Source: Rhodococcus sp. WMMA185 (GTDB taxonomy: Bacteria; Actinomycetota; Actinomycetes; Mycobacteriales; Mycobacteriaceae). Taken from it: DNA of 64,000 nucleotides. A program made the position numbers and the translations under genes. The notes beneath the pieces are model-generated. The model had not been told where the DNA came from. It saw nothing but the letters and a program-made list of their open reading frames with translations, and searched no databases. Positions 9,209-17,689 of this stretch are shown here, piece after piece (the stretch's first letter is position 1; each line of letters starts with the position of its first letter). The DNA is taken from the NCBI RefSeq assembly GCF_001767395.1, contig NZ_CP017014.1:1860001-1924000 (forward strand), read 5' to 3'.

Positions 9209-10707
9209 ACTCCGAGGCGCACAGGCCCGGGAAGCTGTGGGGCGTCGGCATCGGGCCGGGCGACCCGGAGCTGGTGACGGTCAAGGCCGCACGGATCATC
9301 GGCGAGGCCGACGTCGTCGCCTTCCACAGCGCCCGCCACGGCAAGAGCATCTCTCGGGCCGTCGCGGAGCCGTACCTGCGTGAAGGTCAGATCGAGGAGC
9401 ATCTCGTCTACCCCGTCACCACCGAAACCGTCGACCATCCCGGTGGGTATCAAGGCGCGATCGACGAGTTCTACGAGGAGTCCTCGGAGCGACTCGCGGC
9501 CCACCTCGAGGCCGGCCGCACCGTGGCGCTTCTCGCAGCCGGAGATCCGCTCTTCTACAGCTCCTACATGCACATGCACAAGCGTCTGTCGCAGCGGTTC
9601 GAGGCCGAGGTGATTCCCGGTATCACGTCGATCAGCGCCGCCTCCGCCGCGTTGGGAACCCCGCTCGTCGAGGGCGAGGAGATTCTCACCGTTCTGCCCG
9701 GCACCCTGCCGGAGGGCGAGTTGACGCGGCGGCTACGCGAGACGGACGCTGCCGCGATCCTCAAGCTCGGGCGCACGTATCCGACCGTCCGGAAGGCGTT
9801 GAGGGACTCCGGACGGATCGACGAAACCTGGTATGTCGAGCGGGCCAGCACCGCCCGTGAGCGGATCGACCAAGCCGACGATGTCTCCGACAGCGACGTC
9901 CCCTACTTCTCGATCGCCATCGTTCCCAGTCCGTCGAATGCCCGGCCCGACGACGCAGCCCCCGGTGGGGAGCTGGTCGTCGTGGGGCTCGGCCCCGGCG
10001 ATTTGTCGTGGACGACACCCGAGGTGCAGCACGAATTGTCGTTGGCCACCGACATCGTCGGATACGGCCCGTACATAGACCGGGTGCCGGAACGTCCGGG
10101 GCAGCGCCGCCACCGCAGTGACAACAGGGTCGAGGCCGAACGCGCGGCGATGGCGCTCGACCTGGCGAAGAACGGGGCCCGTGTTGCCGTGGTGTCGTCC
10201 GGAGACCCGGGCGTGTTCGCGATGGCGGCCGCGGTCCTCGAGGTGGCGGACGAGGATCAGTGGCGCGACGTTCCGGTGCGCGTCCTGCCCGCAATGACCG
10301 CCGCGAACGCCGTGGCCAGTCGCGTCGGTGCCCCGCTCGGACACGACTACGCGGTTCTGTCTTTGTCCGACAGACTCAAGCCCTGGGACGTCGTGGCGCG
10401 GCGCATCTCCGCGGTCGCGGGCGCCGATATGGCCTTTGCTGTCTACAACCCCGCCTCGAAATCGCGCACCTGGCAGGTCGGGGCGATGCGCGACCTCGTG
10501 CTCGAACACCGATCCCCCGACACTCCGGTGGTCATCGGTCGCGACGTGGGCGGCCCCCAGGAGTCGGTGCGGGTCGTGCGACTCGCCGACCTCGACCCGG
10601 CCGAGATCGACATGCGATGCCTGCTGATCGTCGGCTCGTCCAAGACCACAGTGGTCGAGGGCGAACATGGAAGAAGGGTCTTCACTCCTCGCCGATACCC
10701 AGGCTGA
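9205..10707 (+). CDS. cobIJ: fused precorrin-2 C20- / precorrin-3B C17-methyltransferase CobIJ
   Basis: This is a bifunctional 500-residue protein. Roughly residues 10-245 are CobI, an SAM-dependent C-20 methyltransferase ([10 protein letters not shown] near the N terminus, A-A-G-D-P-L-F-Y-S). Residues from about 253 onward are CobJ, the C-17 methyltransferase that drives ring contraction ([26 protein letters not shown]). The fusion is the usual arrangement in mycobacteria and rhodococci. ATG 9205 overlaps the cobH stop codon. Both halves retain the glycine-rich SAM-binding loops of tetrapyrrole methylases, so both activities are expected. Confidence 0.95.
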   Translation: MNSEAHRPGKLWGVGIGPGDPELVTVKAARIIGEADVVAFHSARHGKSISRAVAEPYLREGQIEEHLVYPVTTETVDHPGGYQGAIDEFYEESSERLAAHLEAGRTVALLAAGDPLFYSSYMHMHKRLSQRFEAEVIPGITSISAASAALGTPLVEGEEILTVLPGTLPEGELTRRLRETDAAAILKLGRTYPTVRKALRDSGRIDETWYVERASTARERIDQADDVSDSDVPYFSIAIVPSPSNARPDDAAPGGELVVVGLGPGDLSWTTPEVQHELSLATDIVGYGPYIDRVPERPGQRRHRSDNRVEAERAAMALDLAKNGARVAVVSSGDPGVFAMAAAVLEVADEDQWRDVPVRVLPAMTAANAVASRVGAPLGHDYAVLSLSDRLKPWDVVARRISAVAGADMAFAVYNPASKSRTWQVGAMRDLVLEHRSPDTPVVIGRDVGGPQESVRVVRLADLDPAEIDMRCLLIVGSSKTTVVEGEHGRRVFTPRRYPG

Positions 10708-10849
10708 CTACGGCTGCGCCCGTCGGTCAGCGAGGAAACCGAACACGGCGCCTTGTTCTCCTCCGACTCTCGCCACATCATCGGAACTACCGCGCCCGCG
10801 TCCATGCCGGGCTCAGGTCACCGAACCGTGGAACGGACGGAGAACTCTC

Positions 10850-12436
10850 ATGGCTGACGTGCGCAAGGCAACCTACGACCTGCTGCGGGTCCACGGGCTG
10901 ACGACGATCTTCGGCAATCCGGGGTCGAACGAGTTGCCCTTCCTGGCGGGATTACCCGACGATTTTCGCTACATCTTGGGCCTGCACGAGGGGGCCGTGC
11001 TCGCCATGGCGGACGGGTATGCGCAGGCGCGGGGCGGTGCGGCATTCGTAAACCTGCACGCGGCGGCGGGCACAGGCAATGCGATGGGTGCGCTCACCAA
11101 CTCGGTGTACTCACACACCCCGCTGATCATCACCGCAGGCCAGCAGGTCCGCTCCACGATCGGCCAGGAAGTGATGTTGGCCAACGTCGACGCGCCGACA
11201 CTGCCGAAACCACTCGTGAAGTGGTCGAGCGAGCCGGCATGTGCACAAGACGTCCCCAGGACGATCAGCCAGGCAATTCACATCGCGAACCTGCCCGCCA
11301 AGGGGCCGGTATACGTGTCGGTGCCGTACGACGACTGGGAGCAGGAGGCCCCCTCCTCCACCCGACATCTGGCCGAACGCACAACGGCGCCTGCCAACTC
11401 CCTGAGCGCGGATCAACTCCGCACCCTCGTCGAGGCCCTCGAGCGTGCCCAGCACCCCGTCCTCGTCCTCGGCCCCGAAGTGGACGCCGAGCGCGCCAAC
11501 GACGAAGCTGTGCGCCTCGCGGACGCCCTCTGCGCTCCGGTGTGGATCGCACCATCGCCGTCCCGGTGCCCCTTCCCTACCCGCCACCGCAGTTTTCGGG
11601 GCGTGCTACCGGCTGCCGTTCGGGGAGTGGCCTACGCGCTCACCGGACACGACCTTATTCTCGTCGTCGGAGCCCCGGTCTTCCGATACCACCAGTTCGC
11701 GCCCGGTGAGCACCTGCCCGAGGGTGCGCGGTTGATCCAGCTGACGAGCGATGCTGGCGAGGCCGCGCGGGCACCGATGGGCGACGCGTGGGTCACTGGC
11801 ATTCGCGACGCCCTGGCCCGTCTGGCCGATGCGGTGCCCGGACGAGATGCGCCGCTCCCCCCGCTTGCCGAGATACCGCCTGCCCGAACGTCACCGGACG
11901 GCATTCACCCGGAGCAACTGTTCGCGCTGCTGCGCGAGAGCGCGCCCGGCGATGTCGTCTACGTGAAGGAGTCGACATCGACGAGCGGGGCCTTCTGGTC
12001 TCAGATGGACTTGCCTCGACCGAACACCTTCTACTTCCCCGCATCCGGCGGTCTCGGGTTCGGACTTCCGGCCGCGGTCGGGGTGCAACTCGCGCTCCCC
12101 GACCGCCAGGTAGTCGGCCTGATCGGGGACGGATCCGCCAACTACGGCATCACCGCCCTGTGGACCGCCGCCCGATACGACATCCCGGTAATCATCGTGA
12201 TCCTGAAGAACGGAACGTACGGGGCACTCCGATGGTTCGCCCGGATCCTCGATGCCGACAAGGCCCCCGGGTTGGACGTCCCCGGAATCGACTTCGCCGC
12301 CATCGCGTCCGGGTACGGTGTCGCGGCGACCTCGGTTCGAACATCAAGCGATTTCGTAAGCGCTCTCAAGGAGGCGCTGGCGGGCAATCATCCTGCTGTG
12401 ATCGAAGTCGAGACCGCCGTCACCGAACCCGAGTAG
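10850..12436 (+). CDS. mdlC: benzoylformate decarboxylase (ThDP-dependent)
   Basis: The enzyme cleaves benzoylformate to benzaldehyde and CO2 using thiamine diphosphate and Mg2+, a step of the mandelate pathway. The 528-residue length equals that of the Pseudomonas putida enzyme. The catalytic set of that family lies at the same positions: Ser26 (N-P-G-S-N-E), Glu47 (L-H-E-G-A) and His70 (N-L-H-A-A-A-G-T-G). The second active-site histidine is in the block P-F-P-T-R-H. The ThDP motif G-D-G-S-A-N-Y is also present. The ATG at 10850 follows GGAG. An open frame reaching back to 10667 overlaps cobIJ and is not used. There are no other mandelate genes nearby; the gene sits between the two halves of the cobalamin cluster and is not obviously related to B12. 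Confidence 0.9.
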   Translation: MADVRKATYDLLRVHGLTTIFGNPGSNELPFLAGLPDDFRYILGLHEGAVLAMADGYAQARGGAAFVNLHAAAGTGNAMGALTNSVYSHTPLIITAGQQVRSTIGQEVMLANVDAPTLPKPLVKWSSEPACAQDVPRTISQAIHIANLPAKGPVYVSVPYDDWEQEAPSSTRHLAERTTAPANSLSADQLRTLVEALERAQHPVLVLGPEVDAERANDEAVRLADALCAPVWIAPSPSRCPFPTRHRSFRGVLPAAVRGVAYALTGHDLILVVGAPVFRYHQFAPGEHLPEGARLIQLTSDAGEAARAPMGDAWVTGIRDALARLADAVPGRDAPLPPLAEIPPARTSPDGIHPEQLFALLRESAPGDVVYVKESTSTSGAFWSQMDLPRPNTFYFPASGGLGFGLPAAVGVQLALPDRQVVGLIGDGSANYGITALWTAARYDIPVIIVILKNGTYGALRWFARILDADKAPGLDVPGIDFAAIASGYGVAATSVRTSSDFVSALKEALAGNHPAVIEVETAVTEPE

Positions 12437-12444
12437 TGGCTCGT

Positions 12445-12491
12445 GTCGGTTCGGCACCGACCCTTGACAAGGATTTGCGACAAGGATTTGC
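12445..12491. repeat. small hairpin and 13-bp tandem repeat after mdlC
   Basis: GTCGGT-TCGGC-ACCGAC (12445-12461) can form a six-pair hairpin. It is followed by two back-to-back copies of GACAAGGATTTGC (12466-12478 and 12479-12491). The element lies between converging genes, so the hairpin is a weak terminator candidate. The tandem repeat has no clear role. Confidence 0.4.
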
Positions 12492-12523
12492 GTCTCCGAA
12501 CGGCCACACATCGTTGATGCAGC

Positions 12524-12943
12524 TTATGGGGTGTTGAGGTACTCCTCAATTGCCTGCTGCGCATTGGGGTTCCCCTGTGCGATACCGATGACAGCGCCGG
12601 TGACTGCGCCGATAGGCGTGCCAACGATGCAGCCCGCGACGAAATTGGGGAATATCGACACACACCCGACACCGAGGCCGATGAGCGCGCCGATCGCCGT
12701 TCCGGCTGCCCCACCGTTGGCCCAACCCATTCCGAGTTCGTTGAGCATGTTGTCGAGCGCGGCCTGCTTCTCCGGCGACGGAGGAGGACCGAAGAGGTCG
12801 GGCATGGGCATGGCGGGAGCCGGTGGTGGGGGCGCCGGAATGCCGGGATCTGCCGCCATCGGGTCGGCATGAGCTGTCCCCGCTCCGAGCGTCACGGTTG
12901 CGGCCACCAGAACTGAAGCTGCCGACTTCTTCATCACGTTCAT
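12524..12943 (-). CDS. small secreted glycine-rich protein, twin A
   Basis: A 139-residue protein of unknown function. The N terminus is a Sec signal peptide (M-K-K, hydrophobic stretch, then G-T-A-H-A-D, probable cut after A-H-A). A proline-rich linker follows (P-A-P-P-P-P-A-P-A-M-P-M-P), then a short helix, and then a hydrophobic Gly/Ala-rich domain with two cysteines (G-V-G-C, A-G-C-I) that resembles the glycine-zipper type found in small envelope proteins. A nearly identical twin lies only 12 bases upstream. The two probably form an operon and may be exported to the cell envelope, possibly membrane-associated through the Gly-rich part. No function is proposed. Confidence 0.8.
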   Translation of the reverse strand: MNVMKKSAASVLVAATVTLGAGTAHADPMAADPGIPAPPPPAPAMPMPDLFGPPPSPEKQAALDNMLNELGMGWANGGAAGTAIGALIGLGVGCVSIFPNFVAGCIVGTPIGAVTGAVIGIAQGNPNAQQAIEEYLNTP

Positions 12944-12955
12944 ACGCGACCCGCC

Positions 12956-13375
12956 TTAAGGAGTGTTGAGATACTCGTCGATCGCCTGCTGCGCATTGGG
13001 GTTCCCCTGCCCGATCCCGACGACGGCGCCGGTGACTGCCCCGAGCGGTGAACCGATAATGCAGCCCGCGAGGCTACCGGGGAACATCGACACGCACCCG
13101 ACGCCGAGGCCGATGAGCGCGCCGATCGCCGTTCCGGCTGCCCCACCGTTGGCCCAACCCATTCCGAGTTCGTTGAGCATGTTCTCGAGTGCGGCCTGCT
13201 TCTCCGGCGACGGAGGAGGACCGAAGAGGTCGGGCATGGGCATGGCGGGAGCCGGTGGTGGGGGCGCCGGAATGCCGGGATCTGCCGCCATCGGGTCGGC
13301 ATGAGCTGTCCCCGCTCCGAGCGTCACGGTTGCGGCCACCAGAACTGAAGCTGCCGACTTCTTCATCACGTTCAT
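12956..13375 (-). CDS. small secreted glycine-rich protein, twin B
   Basis: A 139-residue twin of the preceding gene with the same signal peptide, proline-rich linker and Gly/Ala-rich C-terminal domain. By eye only 11 residues differ, and all differences lie in the second half. The first 184 bases of the two genes (12761-12944 and 13193-13376) are identical. The ATG at 13375 is supported by AAGGTGG upstream; the longer open frame to 13579 would place a non-signal sequence before the signal peptide and is rejected. This copy is the first of the pair. Its promoter must lie in 13376-13579, divergent from the cupin gene. Function unknown. Confidence 0.8.
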   Translation of the reverse strand: MNVMKKSAASVLVAATVTLGAGTAHADPMAADPGIPAPPPPAPAMPMPDLFGPPPSPEKQAALENMLNELGMGWANGGAAGTAIGALIGLGVGCVSMFPGSLAGCIIGSPLGAVTGAVVGIGQGNPNAQQAIDEYLNTP

Positions 13376-13579
13376 ATGCGATCCACCTTGCTGGCTGAGC
13401 TCAAACTCTGTTCGACTGTAACCGAAAGTCGTACGCGCGGGCCGTGAAACCGCGGTCCGGGCGGGTACTTTCCAATGGTCACAAGTCGATTTCGGATCGA
13501 TACTCAGGTCGGCGAACTGCCCTGCAAGTCCGCTACCAGCTGGTAGAAATCTGTCGTACCGCCGAGTAGGGGTTGTCAC

Positions 13580-14014
13580 ATGATTTCGAAACCGATTCTG
13601 GCCACGTTGACCTGTGCCGCTGCGGCGGTTCTACCCGCCTTCCCTGCCGGTGCCACGCCGTCATCGGGTGTGAGCGCGCAGACACTCCTCGAAACCACGG
13701 TTCCCGCCGTCGGCACTTCGGAGGCCACGGTGCTGACCCTGCGGCGCATCGCGATCGCACCGGGCGGCACAACGGGCTGGCACTACCACGACGGTCCCGT
13801 GTACGCGTACGTCGAATCAGGAACACTCACCCGAACTCTCCAGGACTGCACGATCGTCACGACGACGAAGGGTCAGACCGTCGCAGAGGGCCACGGAAGT
13901 AACCAAGTCCATATGGGCGCCAACCTCGGCACGGCCCCCCTCGTCCTCCTCGCGCTCTACGTACAACCGGAGGGAGACCCTCTGTCCGAGAATGCTTCCG
14001 ACCCACGATGCTGA
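13580..14014 (+). CDS. secreted cupin-domain protein
   Basis: A 144-residue protein with a hydrophobic signal peptide of about 26 residues (ending near P-A-G-A-T-P) followed by a single cupin barrel. Cupin motif 1 is visible as G-W-H-Y-H-D-G-P-V-Y-A-Y-V-E-S-G: two histidines and one glutamate that would hold a metal ion. Motif 2 is less clear around G-S-N-Q-V-H-M-G. The protein probably acts outside the membrane; the ligand or reaction cannot be inferred. The gene diverges from the twin secreted proteins and has AGTAGGGG before its ATG. Confidence 0.75.
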   Translation: MISKPILATLTCAAAAVLPAFPAGATPSSGVSAQTLLETTVPAVGTSEATVLTLRRIAIAPGGTTGWHYHDGPVYAYVESGTLTRTLQDCTIVTTTKGQTVAEGHGSNQVHMGANLGTAPLVLLALYVQPEGDPLSENASDPRC

Positions 14015-14524
14015 TTGAGGCCACACTGCGCCCGTCGACGGCACCCTCGGCCAGTGGCTAATCCTGGTGCTCCAGCACTGCCACGCCATCAACGCCCAGT
14101 TCGCCGACCCCCTGCCCTTCGTCGAGATCCCCGTCACCGCCCACTCCATCGGCAAGTGGATCTGGGACAATTTCAACGAGGACACCTACCGTGCACGTCA
14201 AGCCCCCCCCCCGCGGAAGCAAGGGCGGCAAGGCCAGCGCCAAAGTCATGGCCCCACCAAGCTCGACCTCGCCACCGCGCTGGACTGCGCGCTATGTGCA
14301 AGGGCCAGCCCGATCCCAACAACGCCCGTCCATCGCTGCCTGAGAACTCGCTGAATGCTCGGGTACTCCGGATCTATCGCCTGTTCGGGTCGATACAACC
14401 ACTGTCAGCCCGCCGCTACCCAAAACCATTGCTACCCCGCCGGATCCGGCGGACAGACACAGCACGCCACGCCTACCCGTCACTGGGCGCAAGGCTTCGA
14501 TACACGCCGGTCGAGGAAGTACAG
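14015..14524 (+). pseudogene. relic region with a decayed open frame and a C10 tract
   Basis: No intact gene is convincing in this 510-bp stretch. From about 14034 to 14210 one plus-strand frame reads like real protein (V-D-G-T-L-G-Q-W and, further on, S-I-G-K-W-I-W-D-N-F-N-E-D) but has no proper start. It then runs into ten consecutive C residues (14213-14222), after which it turns into low-complexity sequence; another frame continues open. This looks like a fragment of a gene of unknown family broken at both ends. A perfect 16-bp palindrome CCGCCGGATCCGGCGG lies at 14437-14452, between this relic and the converging membrane-protein gene, and could act as a terminator. Confidence 0.4.
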
Positions 14525-14866
14525 TCAGGCGTCTCGCGATCCCCCGTTCAGCGAACGTTGATAGCCATTGGCGAACACGACCACGCCCACCAACATCATA
14601 AAAACCCCAAGGTTCCTGCCCATCTCGATGAACGGGGTAAAAGCGACGATCGCTCCAGCCAGGACCACACCGAGTCCTCCCGCACCAGACCGCGTCAGGT
14701 GGGCTTTCCGGGTGATGATCCACCAGGAAAGCCCACTCAGCGCAGCGGAGAGCGCGGAAAGCCATAGGTAGTTTGCGTCACCGCCAGCAACCGCAGCGAC
14801 AAGCGCTGTGACGCTGACGATCATGCAGAACCAAGCCCAAGCATGAAGACTATTCAGGATGCGCAC
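14525..14866 (-). CDS. small integral membrane protein
   Basis: A 113-residue protein with about four hydrophobic segments: roughly residues 8-27, 32-50, 62-80 and 84-102. These are separated by short charged loops such as T-R-K-A-H and E-M-G-R-N. No motif or family is recognised. It lies downstream of cobK on the same strand after 86 bases, so it could be read through from the cobLMK operon, but nothing links it to B12 synthesis or transport. The overall pattern (hydrophobic runs, charged ends) supports a real gene rather than a chance frame. Confidence 0.6.
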   Translation of the reverse strand: MRILNSLHAWAWFCMIVSVTALVAAVAGGDANYLWLSALSAALSGLSWWIITRKAHLTRSGAGGLGVVLAGAIVAFTPFIEMGRNLGVFMMLVGVVVFANGYQRSLNGGSRDA

Positions 14867-14952
14867 GACGACAGGCTACGAACACATCTCACGGCCCACT
14901 GCCTTGAGTCCGTTGAAGTAGGTGAACTCCCAGCACGACTTCGGGTCGAAGG

Positions 14953-15705
14953 CTATTCGGGCACGTGGGCGCGCGAGCCAATCCACGCAAGGGCTCCCGC
15001 TACATCGTCCACAGTGGGGACACCCGATGGTAGCGGTGGACGGCGAACCATGACCACGGGAATTCCCAGTGCACGCGCGGCGTCGAGTTTCGCGCGGGTC
15101 TGGTCTCCGCCGCTGTTCTTGGTGACCAGGACGTCGATACGGTGCTCGCGCATCAGCGCCGCTTCCGCTGCCTCCGTGAAGGGGCCCCGAGCGAGCAGAA
15201 GCGCAGACCGAGCCGGCATTGCGGCGTCGGGAGGATCGATAGCACGGATCAGGAACCACAAAGAACTCAACGCGGCGAAGGCCTCGACGCCCTGCCTGCC
15301 GACGGTGAGGAACACCCGAGACCTCATCTGGGGCAACAGTTGCGCAGCCTCGCCGACATCGGCCACCTCATGCCAGTCGTCGCCGGCCCGACGTACCCAG
15401 GCCGGTCGACGCAGAACCAAGATCGGGATGCCACAACGCTTGGCGACTTCGACCGCGTTCGCGGCGATCCGCACAGCGAACGGGTGGGTCGCATCCACGA
15501 TTGCATCGACCGGATTCGCTCGCAACCACTTGCCGAGCCCGTCCGCTCCCCCGAATCCACCGACGCGCACCTCGCCGACCGGCACCCGAGGATCACGAGT
15601 CCGGCCGGCCAGCGAGGACACGACCTCGATGTGGGGATTTTCGTCCAGTGCAGCCGCGAGCGCCCGAGCCTCCCCGGTGCCGCCGAGGATCAGGATTCGC
15701 GCCAT
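14953..15705 (-). CDS. cobK: precorrin-6A reductase CobK
   Basis: CobK reduces precorrin-6A to dihydro-precorrin-6 with NADPH in the aerobic B12 pathway. The 250-residue protein begins with a Rossmann-like I-L-I-L-G-G-T-G-E-A-R. It contains D-A-T-H-P-F-A near the middle and V-T-K-N-S-G-G in the C-terminal half, all typical of the family. It is the last of four tightly packed genes (SDR, cobL, cobM, cobK); only two bases separate its ATG from the cobM stop codon. Confidence 0.94.
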   Translation of the reverse strand: MARILILGGTGEARALAAALDENPHIEVVSSLAGRTRDPRVPVGEVRVGGFGGADGLGKWLRANPVDAIVDATHPFAVRIAANAVEVAKRCGIPILVLRRPAWVRRAGDDWHEVADVGEAAQLLPQMRSRVFLTVGRQGVEAFAALSSLWFLIRAIDPPDAAMPARSALLLARGPFTEAAEAALMREHRIDVLVTKNSGGDQTRAKLDAARALGIPVVMVRRPPLPSGVPTVDDVAGALAWIGSRAHVPE

Positions 15706-15707
15706 CG

Positions 15708-16457
15708 TCAGTGGGTGGTCCGCTCGCGAAGGGCGGAGTACAGATAGCTGTCCGGAAACCCCTCGGCAGCAAGCACTTTCCCGACCACCACAACTGCGGT
15801 CTTCGTCACGCCGGCGGACTTGACCTGCGAAGCGATCGTGGAGAGAGTTCCGCGTAGCACGATCTCGTCTGACCGAGAAGCGAACGCGACAACAGCGCAG
15901 GGGCAGGTAGGCCCGTAGTTCTCGGTGAGCTCCTCGACGATCTGGTCGATTCGATGCGCACCCAGATGCACCACCATCGTGGCACCGCTACTGCCCAATG
16001 AGCGCAAGTCCTCGCCTTCCGGCATCGCGGTAGACAGGGTGGATACCCTGGTCAGCACAATCGTCTGGGAGACACCGGGAACCGTCAACTCCCGCCCCAA
16101 AGACGCGGCCGCAGCGGCAAAGGCGGGGACTCCGGGGACGATCGTGTACGCGACGCCTGCAGCGTCGAGCCGACGGGCCTGTTCGGCGACGGCACTGAAG
16201 ATCGACGGATCACCCGAATGTAGGCGCGCCACGTCGTGACCTGCGGCGTCGGCGTCGAGCATGAGCGCGACAATCTCGTCGAGATTCAACCTCGCGGTGT
16301 CGACGACCCGTGCACCGTCCGGGCATTGCGCCAATAGTTCCTGCGGGACCAGGCTTCCCGCGTACAGGCACACCGGACTCGTCGCAATGATCTGCTGCGC
16401 CCGCACGGTCACGAGATCCGCGGCTCCCGGGCCCGCTCCGATGAAATACACCGTCAT
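15708..16457 (-). CDS. cobM: precorrin-4 C11-methyltransferase CobM
   Basis: CobM transfers a methyl group from SAM to C-11 of precorrin-4, giving precorrin-5. The 249-residue protein starts with V-Y-F-I-G-A-G-P-G-A-A-D, the glycine-rich SAM loop of tetrapyrrole methylases. It also shows C-L-Y-A-G-S-L-V and R-L-H-S-G-D-P-S, which are diagnostic for the CobM/CbiF branch. Its ATG overlaps the cobL stop (ATGA). Confidence 0.95.
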   Translation of the reverse strand: MTVYFIGAGPGAADLVTVRAQQIIATSPVCLYAGSLVPQELLAQCPDGARVVDTARLNLDEIVALMLDADAAGHDVARLHSGDPSIFSAVAEQARRLDAAGVAYTIVPGVPAFAAAAASLGRELTVPGVSQTIVLTRVSTLSTAMPEGEDLRSLGSSGATMVVHLGAHRIDQIVEELTENYGPTCPCAVVAFASRSDEIVLRGTLSTIASQVKSAGVTKTAVVVVGKVLAAEGFPDSYLYSALRERTTH

Positions 16458-17689
16458 GCCGGATCACCTTCCAACTGCTTCGTCACCGACCACTGCACGA
16501 CCGGCAGCTGCGGACGCCACGCCGTGAACCCGCCGAGCGGCTCGCCGCGATACATCTGAAGTTTGCGAATCTGTCCTCCGAACTTCGAGACACACTGCAG
16601 CAGCAGCATTTCCGTTTCGATCGTGACAGCGTTTGCGACGAGTCGACCGCCGGGACCGAGCCTGTTCCAACACTCGTCGACCAGGCCGTTCCGGGCGAGG
16701 CCACCCCCGATGAAGATCGCATCGGGTGACGACGACGTCACCGGCACCTCCTCGATGGCGGTGGGAAATTCGCCGAGCACCGTCAGCGACGGGACCCCCA
16801 GCAGGGAAGCGTTCTCCTCGATCTGTTCGAGCCGATCCGTATTCTGCTCGAAGGCGACTGCGCGGCACCGTGGATGGGTGCGCATCCATTCGATCGCGAT
16901 GGTGCCCGAACCGCCTCCGACGTCCCACAGCAACTCGCCCGGCGCGGGTGCCAACGCGCACAGCGTCACCGCCCGTATCTCCTGTTTGGTCATCTGCCCG
17001 TCACCGGCGTATACCTTGTCGGGCAGACCGGGAATCCTGGTCAGACGCACGTTCCCAGGATCGGCTCGGCACTCGATCGCGATGACATTGAGGCGGGCAC
17101 CGGGTTCGCACGCCCACTCCGACGCCGTGCCGTCGATCCGTGACTCGTTCGCCGCGCCGAGGTCGCCGAGCACACTGAGCTGCGATTCACCGAAACCGTG
17201 ATGCGTCAGCAGAGCGGCGACGGCTGCGGGCGTGTGCTCGTCCCGGCTCAGGACCAGCAGCCGTGCGCCCGCGCTGACCGCGGGAAGCAGGGATTCGACG
17301 GGGCTGTCCACGAGCGAAACCACAGAAGTGGCGTGGGCAGGCCACCCCATGCGGGCGCAGGCGAGGGTTGCCGACGAGGGATGCGATATCACCCGTACCC
17401 GTTCGGCGCCCAACAGGTCGACCAGTGTCACGCCGATACCGTGGAACATCGGGTCGCCGCTGGCCAGAATGCAAATTCGCCGCCCGGCGTGCCGGTCCAG
17501 CAGTCCCCGCAGCGCGGGGACCAACGGCGAGGGCCACGGCACCCGGAGTGCGCTCGAGTCGGGGACCAGATCGAGCTGACGCCGCGACCCCATCAAGACC
17601 TCGGCACGCTCGACCTCGCGGTGCGCACGCGGCGACAGTCCGTCCCATCCGTCGGCTCCGATGCCGACGACGACCAGCACGTCGCTCAT
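16454..17689 (-). CDS. cobL: precorrin-6Y C5,15-methyltransferase (decarboxylating) CobL
   Basis: CobL methylates C-5 and C-15 of dihydro-precorrin-6 and removes the acetate side-chain carboxyl, yielding precorrin-8X, the substrate of CobH. The 411-residue length fits the fused form. The N-terminal half is CbiE-like (V-V-V-G-I-G-A-D-G near the start, A-S-G-D-P-M-F-H-G-I-G). The C-terminal half, from about residue 240, is CbiT-like (T-K-Q-E-I-R-A, W-D-V-G-G-G-S-G-T-I-A-I-E, I-F-I-G-G-G). ATG 17689 is used because it starts M-S-D-V-L-V-V-V-G-I-G and overlaps the upstream SDR stop codon. The frame extending to 17767 overlaps that gene and is unlikely. Confidence 0.95.
   Translation of the reverse strand: MSDVLVVVGIGADGWDGLSPRAHREVERAEVLMGSRRQLDLVPDSSALRVPWPSPLVPALRGLLDRHAGRRICILASGDPMFHGIGVTLVDLLGAERVRVISHPSSATLACARMGWPAHATSVVSLVDSPVESLLPAVSAGARLLVLSRDEHTPAAVAALLTHHGFGESQLSVLGDLGAANESRIDGTASEWACEPGARLNVIAIECRADPGNVRLTRIPGLPDKVYAGDGQMTKQEIRAVTLCALAPAPGELLWDVGGGSGTIAIEWMRTHPRCRAVAFEQNTDRLEQIEENASLLGVPSLTVLGEFPTAIEEVPVTSSSPDAIFIGGGLARNGLVDECWNRLGPGGRLVANAVTIETEMLLLQCVSKFGGQIRKLQMYRGEPLGGFTAWRPQLPVVQWSVTKQLEGDPA

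Noticed and set aside
14015-14767. A 250-codon plus-strand frame through the relic region
   Set aside because: It is Arg/Pro-rich low-complexity sequence and overlaps the antisense of the small membrane protein gene; only the segment before the C10 run looks protein-like, in another frame.
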